A stretch of 6,239 nt of DNA from contig JAIPDU010000101.1 in assembly GCA_021737525.1 (NCBI GenBank), positions 1-6,239 on the forward strand, written 5' to 3'. The position numbers were made by a program, and so were the translations under genes. Shown piece by piece: positions 1 through 5,947 of this stretch. The first letter of the stretch is position 1. Each line of letters opens with the position of its first letter. The notes beneath the pieces were generated by a model. The model saw only the letters and a list, made by a program, of their open reading frames with translations, had not been told where the DNA came from and made no database searches. Origin of the DNA: Desulfohalobiaceae bacterium. Its GTDB lineage: Bacteria > Desulfobacterota > Desulfovibrionia > Desulfovibrionales > Desulfothermaceae.

Positions 1-630
1 CGCGGCCCGTTTGGGGAAATCCGGCTCCTTGCCGAAGAGGAGCCCGTTGCTTGCCCCCTGGAGGTCGAGCACTCCCTTGTCCTTGGCCATCTTGACCGCT
101 TCCAGGAACCGGGGATGCACCGTGGGCTCCCCTCCGGCGTATTGCACGCTCAAGGGGGGATAGGGCTCAATGCCCATGACCCGGTCCAGGATGTCCCCGA
201 GCTGGTCCAGGCTCATCTCGAAGAGGCGACCGCTGGCATTGGCGTTGGCGAAGCAGATGGGGCAGTTCAGGTTGCAGCGGTTGGTCAGATCGATATTGAC
301 CAGGCACGGGCTGGATTTGTGCTGGTTGCAGATGCCGCAGTCGTGCGGGCAGTTGGCCTGGGATTGGCTATGGGGATTGTGCATGGGACTGCCCAATTCG
401 AAGTGCCGTCTGCGACGCTGCAAGAAGAATTCCTTGTCGCTGCTGATCAGCTCGTTGAAGGAACCGTGCTCGTCGCAGGCCTTGTGCATCCAGACCTGTC
501 CCTGCCGGTCATAAAGCTGTGCGTCCACGATCTTGCTGCATTCAGGGCATACGCTCCGCGTGGGGATCGGGAGCTCGCTTGCCTCCTCTGCCTTTTGCTC
601 GCCCGTCTTGGGGCTTCTCTCAAATAGCAT
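1..630 (-). CDS. Radical SAM protein, MJ0619/Tes-like (partial, C-terminus outside window)
   Basis: The first 210 residues are present and the gene runs off the left edge. An N-terminal zinc-ribbon-like segment (C28, C31, C52, H55; CPEC then CDEHG) is followed by a second cysteine group (C94, C98, C101, C109; CPHDCGIC). The canonical radical SAM cluster motif is C119-x3-C123-x2-C126 (CNLNCPIC). GGEPT at 166-170 is the usual SAM-binding GGEP strand. This order of cysteine groups is typical of the family that includes archaeal MJ0619 (pterin methylation) and Tes (tetraether lipid synthase). Members use SAM radical chemistry, some on lipid chains. Family placement rests on motif order, and the substrate is not determined. 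The ATG at 628-630 has a strong AGGAGG-type Shine-Dalgarno a few bases upstream. It lies 156 nt downstream of arsR on the same strand, so co-transcription is likely. Other family members of unknown substrate are equally possible. Confidence 0.9.
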   Translation of the reverse strand, partial: MLFERSPKTGEQKAEEASELPIPTRSVCPECSKIVDAQLYDRQGQVWMHKACDEHGSFNELISSDKEFFLQRRRRHFELGSPMHNPHSQSQANCPHDCGICNQHKSSPCLVNIDLTNRCNLNCPICFANANASGRLFEMSLDQLGDILDRVMGIEPYPPLSVQYAGGEPTVHPRFLEAVKMAKDKGVLDLQGASNGLLFGKEPDFPKRAA

Positions 631-786
631 AACCCTCCTCCTCTATTGCGCTTGCCTTGTTGATCCTGTCCTGATGCAGCGTCCGCATGAGCCAGTCTCC
701 ATCCGGAAACCGGCTGTGGGCTTCCTCCCTGAGCTCGGTTGCGGTGTCCCGAGTGAGGACGAGTTCCTCGCCCCTCCGGGAACCGG
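631..786 (-). other. arsR to radical SAM gap with a coding-like open frame
   Basis: No gene with a normal start fills this gap, but one minus-strand frame stays open from well inside arsR to a TGA at 620-622, overlapping the first 11 nt of the radical SAM gene. Its last ~50 codons look protein-like: they have mostly G/C third positions and read through EELVLTRD to IEEEGYAI. The only ATG is at 686-688, giving 22 residues from MRTLHQDR onward, with a weak GGATGGAG element 5' to it. It could be a small coupled peptide, a frameshifted C-terminal extension of ArsR, a decayed gene, or chance in GC-rich DNA. I see no terminator here. Confidence 0.3.
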
Positions 787-1137
787 CTAGGCCGAACGGG
801 GTCTTCTCTGCTCCAGGTAGCTCCGGAGCATGCGCAAGTCGTTGCGGACTTCCGGCAGTTGTTGCAGATATCTGTCCAGCATGCTCCAGAGTTTCTGCTG
901 CAAGGCGGACTCGCTTCTGACGATCCGGTAGTACATCCAGGATCCCTTGCGTTTGGACTGGATCCAACGGGCGTTCTTCAAATAGGACAAGTGCCTGGAA
1001 ACAGTGGATTGGGGCATGTTCAGGGCGGCCATCAGGTCGCAGACACGAAGCTCGCCCTCTGTAAGAAGGGCCAGAATGCGTAGCCTGGTGCGCTCGGAAA
1101 GCGCTTTGAGCAGGGTCTCCATGTTCTCGATATCCAT
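787..1137 (-). CDS. ArsR-family winged-helix transcriptional repressor
   Basis: The product is 116 aa, normal length for ArsR/SmtB regulators. It has the N-terminal dimer helix, then LSERTRLRILALL (residues 13-25), ELRVCDLMAAL (29-39) leading into the recognition helix MPQSTVSRHLSYLK (41-54), and a beta-wing around residues 60-73 (SKRKGSWMYYRI). C33 is the only cysteine. Classic arsenic sensors carry CxCDL plus a third Cys, so trithiolate As(III) binding is not expected from this sequence and the inducer is unknown. The C-terminal third is Leu/Arg-rich and helical. It is the first gene after the promoter at 1286-1314, upstream of the radical SAM gene, and probably autoregulates the pair through the inverted repeat at 1291-1306 (inference). 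ATG 1135-1137 has GAGG six bases upstream. The in-frame ATG at residue 6 has a poorer site. Confidence 0.93.
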   Translation of the reverse strand: MDIENMETLLKALSERTRLRILALLTEGELRVCDLMAALNMPQSTVSRHLSYLKNARWIQSKRKGSWMYYRIVRSESALQQKLWSMLDRYLQQLPEVRNDLRMLRSYLEQRRPRSA

Positions 1138-1279
1138 AGAATGCCTCGCTTACATTTGGTTTTTTTGGGAGAAGGCATCTTTCAGGCATTACTGAATTCG
1201 CCTTCAGCTGTTCGATATCATCCGTTGATGCGCCCGGGGAGAGAGGACTTCCACGCGATCGCTGAAATGATGATCTTTT
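1138..1279 (-). promoter_or_regulatory. Structured arsR leader with Shine-Dalgarno-complementary sequence
   Basis: This is the predicted untranslated leader of arsR, about 142 nt from the inferred start site. It holds an inverted repeat at 1171-1205: an outer 6-bp arm (GAAGGC/GCCTTC) and an inner 5-bp arm (TTCAG/CTGAA) around a 6-nt loop. On the transcript, AATGCCT (1190 to 1184) is a perfect complement of AGGCATT (1146 to 1140), which contains the AGG of the arsR Shine-Dalgarno. A second ATGCCT (1178 to 1173) is also complementary to it. The hairpin and the SD-masking pairing compete for the same bases. No U tract follows the hairpin in the transcribed direction, so it is not a terminator. 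No known riboswitch class is recognised. Confidence 0.4.
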
Positions 1280-1285
1280 ACTATT

Positions 1286-1314
1286 AATATATCCGGCTAA
1301 GCGGATTGTGTCAA
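1286..1314 (-). promoter_or_regulatory. sigma70-type promoter of arsR and the radical SAM gene
   Basis: On the minus strand a perfect -35 TTGACA (1309-1314) and a -10 TATATT (1286-1291) are separated by 17 bp. The surrounding DNA is markedly AT-richer than the flanking genes. Transcription is expected to start near 1279. No other promoter of this quality lies between folC and arsR. Confidence 0.7.
1291..1306. promoter_or_regulatory. Probable ArsR operator (inverted repeat)
   Basis: A perfect inverted repeat ATCCG-N6-CGGAT lies inside the -35/-10 spacer of the arsR promoter and overlaps the first -10 base. An ArsR dimer bound here would block RNA polymerase. The 16-bp symmetry and its position are seen in the sequence; that ArsR is the ligand is inferred from its being the adjacent, first-transcribed gene. 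Confidence 0.5.
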
Positions 1315-1413
1315 CAGGGGGCAAAAAAATTTGTTTGGGCCGGGCGCAAGCAACGCGGGCTGGCCTCGTCGCCTCTGGAGTGACGGGTGTATGAAGGGGG
1401 CTTCCCGGCTGGT

Positions 1414-2718
1414 CTAGGATTCCGGGGGGTAGGCTTCCGGATCCAGATGGGACAGGGCCTCCCCCACGGTGAAGAGGGAGCCGCAGACCAGGACGAGATC
1501 CTCGGTCCCGGCAACGGCCTTGGCGCGTTCCAGGGCCCGGGGCAGGGAGGGGACGATCTCGTGCTGGGGAAGGGGGGCGGGAGAACGCAAGCAAAGGGTG
1601 GAGGGTTCCATGGCCCTGGGGTACTCCGGCCGGGTGAAGAGGAGATGATCGGCCAGGGGCAGTATCGCGCCCAGCATGGCCGGGGCGTCCTTGTCCTCCA
1701 TGATTCCGGTCACCACGATGAGCCGGGAGTAATCGAATTCCTCCGGGATGCTCCGGGCCAGCTCCTCCATGGCCGCGGGATTGTGCGCTCCGTCGACCAC
1801 GACGCGGGGCGAATCGCAGACCTGGTGCAGCCGTCCGGGCCAGCTGGCCCGGGCAAAGCCCTGCGACATGCCTTCGCCGGACAGGGACCAGCCCTGCCCC
1901 TGCAGGATGTCCAGGGCCGCCAGGGCCAGCGCGGCATTATGCCTCTGGTGCCGTCCGCGCAGGCCGACCCGCACGTTTTCCAGGGCCAGATGCCTTCCCC
2001 GGAAGGACAGGCCCCTCCCCTGGTCCCGGTGGTGGAAATCCCGGTCCAGACGGTATATTGGAGCGTTGCCCCGGCGGCAGGTCCGCAGGAGCAGGTCGAG
2101 CACGTCAGGGTCTGTGACAGCGGTGAGCAGGGGCACCTGTTCCTTGATGATTCCGGCTTTTTCCCCGGCCACCTCGAGCAGGGTGTCCCCCAGGAATTCC
2201 CTGTGCTCCAGGCTGATGTTGGTGATAATGGAAACAAGGGGAGTGATGAGGTTCGTGGCGTCCAGACGTCCCCCCATGCCCACCTCGATGATGTCGATGT
2301 CCGTGTCCTGCTTTTGAAAGCAGGCCAGGGCCATGGCGGTGACCGCTTCGAAGAAGGTGGGCGGCTCGCGCTCGTCCATGGCCTCCCGGAGCTCTTCGTA
2401 CAGCCGGACGGTTTCCCCGGGGGGAATGGGCTGGCCGCTGATGCGGAACCGCTCGTTGAAGTGAACCAGGTGGGGGGAAGTGAACAGCCCGGTGCGATAG
2501 CCGCAGGATCGGAGGGCGCTTTCCAGGAGACAGGCCACGGAGCCCTTCCCGTTGCTGCCGCCCACGTGGATAAAGCTCCGGCCCAGATGGGGATCTCCCA
2601 GCCCGGAGAGCAGGTTGGCGGTCTGGGACAGGCCGAATTTGATCCCGTATTTCTGCAGGCTGTAGAGGTCCTGCAACACGCTTGCGTAGGTCCGGTTCGC
2701 GGGGCTCATGGTCACCAT
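1414..2718 (-). CDS. folC: Bifunctional dihydrofolate synthase / folylpolyglutamate synthase
   Basis: FolC joins glutamate to dihydropteroate and to folates with ATP, in the cytoplasm. The product is 434 aa, the usual length. Landmarks: P-loop GGSNGKGS (53-60), the following loop TSPHLVHFNERF (80-91), FFEAVTAMAL (122-131), EVGMGGRLDATN (145-156), SLEHREFLG (169-177), GEKAGIIK (185-192) whose K187 is the candidate carbamylated lysine, HQRHNAALALAA (257-268), WPGR (293-296) and the C-terminal domain signature VDGAHNP (308-314). All expected motifs are intact. The start is uncertain: ATG 2716-2718 or ATG 2707-2709 three codons later. Neither has a good Shine-Dalgarno, since the nearest AGGA is about 17 nt upstream. 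It diverges from the radical SAM gene at 2895. The 3' side has no clear terminator before the arsR promoter, about 100 bp downstream. Confidence 0.97.
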   Translation of the reverse strand: MVTMSPANRTYASVLQDLYSLQKYGIKFGLSQTANLLSGLGDPHLGRSFIHVGGSNGKGSVACLLESALRSCGYRTGLFTSPHLVHFNERFRISGQPIPPGETVRLYEELREAMDEREPPTFFEAVTAMALACFQKQDTDIDIIEVGMGGRLDATNLITPLVSIITNISLEHREFLGDTLLEVAGEKAGIIKEQVPLLTAVTDPDVLDLLLRTCRRGNAPIYRLDRDFHHRDQGRGLSFRGRHLALENVRVGLRGRHQRHNAALALAALDILQGQGWSLSGEGMSQGFARASWPGRLHQVCDSPRVVVDGAHNPAAMEELARSIPEEFDYSRLIVVTGIMEDKDAPAMLGAILPLADHLLFTRPEYPRAMEPSTLCLRSPAPLPQHEIVPSLPRALERAKAVAGTEDLVLVCGSLFTVGEALSHLDPEAYPPES

Positions 2719-2772
2719 CGGCTGTTGCTGCGTTGTCCTGCCGGTTCTGGATAGCAGGGAGGATTTCTCGTC

Positions 2773-2801
2773 TTGGCACAGATAGGATCTTTTTGTACGA
2801 T
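2773..2801 (+). promoter_or_regulatory. sigma70-type promoter of the second radical SAM gene
   Basis: TTGGCA (2773-2778, 5 of 6 to consensus) and TACGAT (2796-2801, 4 of 6) are spaced by 17 bp, predicting a start near 2808 and a leader of about 87 nt. Its -10 overlaps the -10 of the folC promoter on the other strand. Confidence 0.5.
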
Positions 2802-2820
2802 CTCATTTCCCCCGAGTCAA
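2792..2820 (-). promoter_or_regulatory. sigma70-type promoter of folC
   Basis: On the minus strand TTGACT (2815-2820, 5 of 6) and TACAAA (2792-2797, 4 of 6) are spaced by 17 bp, predicting a start near 2785, about 66 nt before the folC ATG. It occupies nearly the same DNA as the rightward promoter at 2773-2801. Confidence 0.5.
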
Positions 2821-2866
2821 TCCGCCACGCAAGCGGACTCCGAGGGCGTCCACCGAATCCGTGGCA

Positions 2867-2887
2867 GCCGCGTTGCGCGGCAAGGAG
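2867..2887 (+). promoter_or_regulatory. Hairpin abutting the ribosome binding site of the GTG-start radical SAM gene
   Basis: GCCGCG (2867-2872) and CGCGGC (2876-2881) form a perfect 6-bp GC stem with a TTG loop. The next base begins AAGGAG (2882-2887), which is 7 nt from the GTG at 2895 and decides the start. Two weaker stems precede it: CCGC/GCGG (2822-2836) and CCAC/GTGG (2850-2864). The hairpin may keep the SD exposed or modulate ribosome loading (inference). Confidence 0.45.
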
Positions 2888-2894
2888 AAGGGCA

Positions 2895-4154
2895 GTGCTC
2901 TATCAAAGCGGCGAGGTCGCCATCGAGCTGGACAAGCAGGGTGAGCTGAGCCGGCGCAAAGTGAGCTATCCCATGCTGGTGGGGACCTATCACAGGCTGA
3001 CCCTGCCGGGCTTTGTCCTGTTCTACGACCAAAACGGGGACATCAAGTACATCCGGGGGAGGGGCAGGGACTGGCCCCATCCCTCGGAATGGCTCAAACG
3101 GACCCGGGGCAACACCTGGGTCTACTATTTTTCCGGTCGCTACACCGAGGACCTTTTCGACTGGCTGGGGGAATACTATCTGCCCTGTTTCCAGTACGCC
3201 AGCAACTCCCTGTGGCGGGTGGACCCCTTTGCCGAGGAGGCGGTTCAAAAGGCCCTGGCTGTCTGGAAGGAAGCCCCCTTCCTGGCGGAGGGTCAGCTGG
3301 AACCGGGAGCGCCGTCCCGGATAACCCGTTTCCTGCACCGGCTGCGGGAGAGAGGGGAGGCGGCTCAGGAGGAAACGACCCGGGAGCTGTGGCGCGTGCT
3401 GGGGGATCGCATCCGGGTTCTGCCGCCGGATACCCGTCATGTGGACTACGAGGTCCTTCCCTTGATCATAGCGGACGGATGCCTCTACAATTGTTCCTTT
3501 TGCCGGGTCAAATCCGGTCGCTCTTTCCATAGCCGCACCAGGGCGGAGGTGAGGGAGCAGCTCCGCGGGGTGCTGGGCCTTCTGGACCAGGACCTGGTCA
3601 ATCATAACGCCGCCTTCCTGGGGCTGGACGATGCCCTCAACGCCGGAGAGGAGTCCCTGATCGACGCTGCGACGATGTGTCTCCACGCTTTACGGGATTC
3701 GCCGCTGCGGGAGCGCTATCTCTTCCTCTTCGGCAGCGTGCATTCCCTGCTCGGCGCTCCCGAGGGGCTGTGGCGCAGCCTGGCCCGGCTTCCCTGCCGG
3801 ACCTATGTCAATATAGGGCTGGAATCCGCGGACCAGGCCACACTGGATCAACTGGGCAAGCCGGTGCGGGCGGGGGAAGTGGGAGAGGCCTTCCGCCGCA
3901 TGCTCGATATCAACGAGCGCTACGACCGTGTGGAAGTGAGCGCCAATTTCGTGGTCGACCCGGATCTGCCCCGGGCCCACTGGAGGGAATTGGAAGGGCT
4001 CCTGGGGGATGGCCCGGGAAGGACCCGGAGCAAGGGAACGGTGTATCTCTCTCCCCTGCACGGGGGAAGAAAACGGGAGCACATACACTTGCTCCATTCC
4101 CTCAAGATGAGGAGCCGGCTACCGCTCTACCTCTATCTCATCCAGCAGCTATAG
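2895..4154 (+). CDS. Radical SAM protein of unknown function
   Basis: The product is 419 aa. I do not recognise the family. Residues 1-190 form a cysteine-poor N-terminal region: a beta-rich start (VAIELDKQG), then aromatic-rich WVYYFSGRYTEDLFDWLGEYYLPCF. A standard radical SAM domain follows, with C196-x3-C200-x2-C203 (DGCLYNCSFC) for the 4Fe-4S cluster and SAM. Later landmarks are FLGLDDALNAG, LFLFGSVHSLL and NIGLESADQATLDQLGKP, the last resembling the G-I/L-E-S strand of Elp3/HemN-type radical SAM proteins. There is no extra ferredoxin-like cluster, B12 domain or signal peptide. The GTG start is chosen because AAGGAG lies 7 nt upstream; the frame extends to 2682, but that start lies inside folC on the other strand and its N-terminus is Arg/Ser-rich and unlike a protein. 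It converges on the PHP gene, overlapping it by 6 bp, so the two need not be co-expressed. Confidence 0.9.
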   Translation: MLYQSGEVAIELDKQGELSRRKVSYPMLVGTYHRLTLPGFVLFYDQNGDIKYIRGRGRDWPHPSEWLKRTRGNTWVYYFSGRYTEDLFDWLGEYYLPCFQYASNSLWRVDPFAEEAVQKALAVWKEAPFLAEGQLEPGAPSRITRFLHRLRERGEAAQEETTRELWRVLGDRIRVLPPDTRHVDYEVLPLIIADGCLYNCSFCRVKSGRSFHSRTRAEVREQLRGVLGLLDQDLVNHNAAFLGLDDALNAGEESLIDAATMCLHALRDSPLRERYLFLFGSVHSLLGAPEGLWRSLARLPCRTYVNIGLESADQATLDQLGKPVRAGEVGEAFRRMLDINERYDRVEVSANFVVDPDLPRAHWRELEGLLGDGPGRTRSKGTVYLSPLHGGRKREHIHLLHSLKMRSRLPLYLYLIQQL

Positions 4155-4835
4155 GGGGGCAAGCAGGTCCCGCAGCAGGGCCGGGTCCTGGTATTCCCCC
4201 GGAGTGCTTCCCTTGAGCAGGGAGGCGAGCTCGGCTTCCGAAGCCGGGGGACGGGGGCAGGGTATTTCGTTGGCAATGCTCCCCACTGCCGCGGGATCAT
4301 GGGCGTCGCTGTTGAAGAGCCCCTGCAGGCCGAAGCGGTCGCGGGTCCGCCTGTAGCTCGCCCCTGCTTCCGGCGCGTAGCGGCCTTTCCTGACCTGGAA
4401 CTGTCCCCTGAGGATGTTGACGGAATTCATCTCCAGGCCGTGGATAAAGGGGATGAGATCCTCCAGGCCATAGGGAGGGACGGTGCTCCAGCGGAACAGG
4501 TGGGCGATAAAGACATAGCTCCTCTCCCAGTCGAGCCGCTCCGAGGTGAAGAATTTTTCCGTGCTGAGGCCGAAGGGGACCTCGATGCCCCGATCCTCGC
4601 TGAGGACCACCAGGTCCACTCCGTTTTCCAGGGTTGCCTCGAACCCGTTGTACAGGGTCAAAACGGGGTGGCGGCGTCTCAGGGCGGCAAGATCCTCCGC
4701 GGGCCACTGGCGCTGATGTTCGGTGATCACCACCGCGTCCAGGCCCCGTTCCAGGGCCCTTTTGCAAGCGGTGTCCGGGTCCAGCCGGGAACAGGCGGAA
4801 TAGCGGGAGGTGTGCAGGTGACAGTCGATGCGCAT
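4149..4835 (-). CDS. PHP-domain metal-dependent phosphoesterase
   Basis: The product is 228 aa. PHP enzymes hydrolyse phosphoester bonds with a two- or three-metal centre; relatives include histidinol phosphatase, polymerase PHP domains and the TrpH/RNase AM group. Visible ligands: H6 and H8 in the N-terminal HLH motif (RIDCHLHTS), E39-H40 (ITEH), E66 (GFEAT), H112 (FIAHLFRW), and D177 and H179 (NSDAHDP) near the C-terminus. The core is complete and compact with no extra domain, so the substrate cannot be named. Start ATG 4833-4835 places HLH at residue 6, as usual for the family. The frame stays open upstream to 4901, but that extension is not PHP-like. The Shine-Dalgarno is weak. The gene diverges from map across 164 bp and ends tail-to-tail with the radical SAM gene. 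Confidence 0.93.
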   Translation of the reverse strand: MRIDCHLHTSRYSACSRLDPDTACKRALERGLDAVVITEHQRQWPAEDLAALRRRHPVLTLYNGFEATLENGVDLVVLSEDRGIEVPFGLSTEKFFTSERLDWERSYVFIAHLFRWSTVPPYGLEDLIPFIHGLEMNSVNILRGQFQVRKGRYAPEAGASYRRTRDRFGLQGLFNSDAHDPAAVGSIANEIPCPRPPASEAELASLLKGSTPGEYQDPALLRDLLAPL

Positions 4836-4875
4836 GATTTGAGCTGCTCGGGAAAATAGGATATCAACGTTTTTT

Positions 4876-4891
4876 GGCCATGGGCGTGCCA
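4876..4891 (-). promoter_or_regulatory. Possible sigma54 (-24/-12) promoter of the PHP gene
   Basis: The minus strand reads TGGCACG-N4-TGGCC, with GG and GC exactly 10 nt apart as sigma54 requires. The -24 half is a perfect match; the -12 half is imperfect (TGGCC for TTGCW). The predicted start is near 4865, about 30 nt before the PHP ATG. The site overlaps a palindrome GCCATATGGC (4888-4897). No enhancer-binding site is recognised, and chance is possible. Confidence 0.3.
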
Positions 4892-4990
4892 TATGGCTCA
4901 CGTCGGAGGCCGGTCCGCGAGCGACAGGGACTCATCATTTATCACACATCACCGCTACAAAGCACAAGTCAGGAGTTACCAGTCACCAAG

Positions 4991-4999
4991 AAGGAGGCA

Positions 5000-5005
<6 letters not shown>
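4991..5005 (+). promoter_or_regulatory. Ribosome binding site of map with two start choices
   Basis: AAGGAGG (4991-4997) is nearly complementary to the 16S tail. It is only 2 nt from ATG 5000-5002 but 5 nt from the immediately following in-frame GTG (5003-5005). By spacing alone the GTG would be preferred; by codon type, the ATG. The choice changes the protein by one residue. Confidence 0.6.
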
Positions 5006-5871
<866 letters not shown>

Positions 5872-5872
<1 letters not shown>

Positions 5873-5901
5873 GGCAGAGCCCTGCCCCGGGTGTTGCCGG
5901 G
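5872..5901 (+). terminator. Tandem small GC hairpins after map
   Basis: GGGCAG-AGCC-CTGCCC (5872-5887) begins in the map stop codon, and CCCGG-GTGTTG-CCGGG (5886-5901) follows it, sharing two bases so only one can form fully. No U tract follows, so intrinsic termination is doubtful. They may instead protect the 3' end or permit weak termination before the next promoter. Confidence 0.3.
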
Positions 5902-5911
5902 CCCGCCCTGA

Positions 5912-5941
5912 TTGACAACGCGGTTCGGGTCCGGATATTCT
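5912..5941 (+). promoter_or_regulatory. sigma70-type promoter of the HdrC-like gene
   Basis: A perfect -35 TTGACA (5912-5917) and TATTCT (5936-5941, 4 of 6) are spaced by 18 bp. The expected start is at about 5947-5949, that is, at the ATG (5948) of the following gene. A second TTGACA (5942-5947) sits just before that ATG but has no partner -10. Confidence 0.5.
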
Positions 5942-5947
5942 TTGACA

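Noticed and set aside
1160..1166. T7 run on the plus strand as a terminator
   Set aside because: No stem precedes it on the plus strand and no plus-strand gene ends there; in the arsR leader it is an A tract.
1323..1350. T7 run after folC as its terminator
   Set aside because: The upstream GC-rich segment forms only a mismatched stem and is separated from the T run by about 9 nt.
620..1594. 324-codon minus-strand open frame spanning arsR and its upstream region
   Set aside because: It overlaps arsR out of frame, crosses its promoter and begins inside folC; the arsR frame has clear domain motifs. Only its last ~50 codons are kept as a query.
1387..2754. Long plus-strand frame opposite folC
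   Set aside because: Antisense shadow of the GC-rich folC codons; no motif, Gly/Gln/Val-rich composition.
2682..2894. 71-residue N-terminal extension of the second radical SAM gene
   Set aside because: It starts inside folC, crosses both promoters, has Arg/Ser/Pro-rich shadow composition and no ribosome site; GTG 2895 has AAGGAG at 7 nt.
4836..4901. 22-residue extension of the PHP protein
   Set aside because: The PHP fold conventionally starts just before HLH; the extension has no family resemblance and would overlap the sigma54-like site.
4930..4965. sigma70 promoter for map ending in TACAAA
   Set aside because: No acceptable -35 hexamer lies at 16-18 bp.
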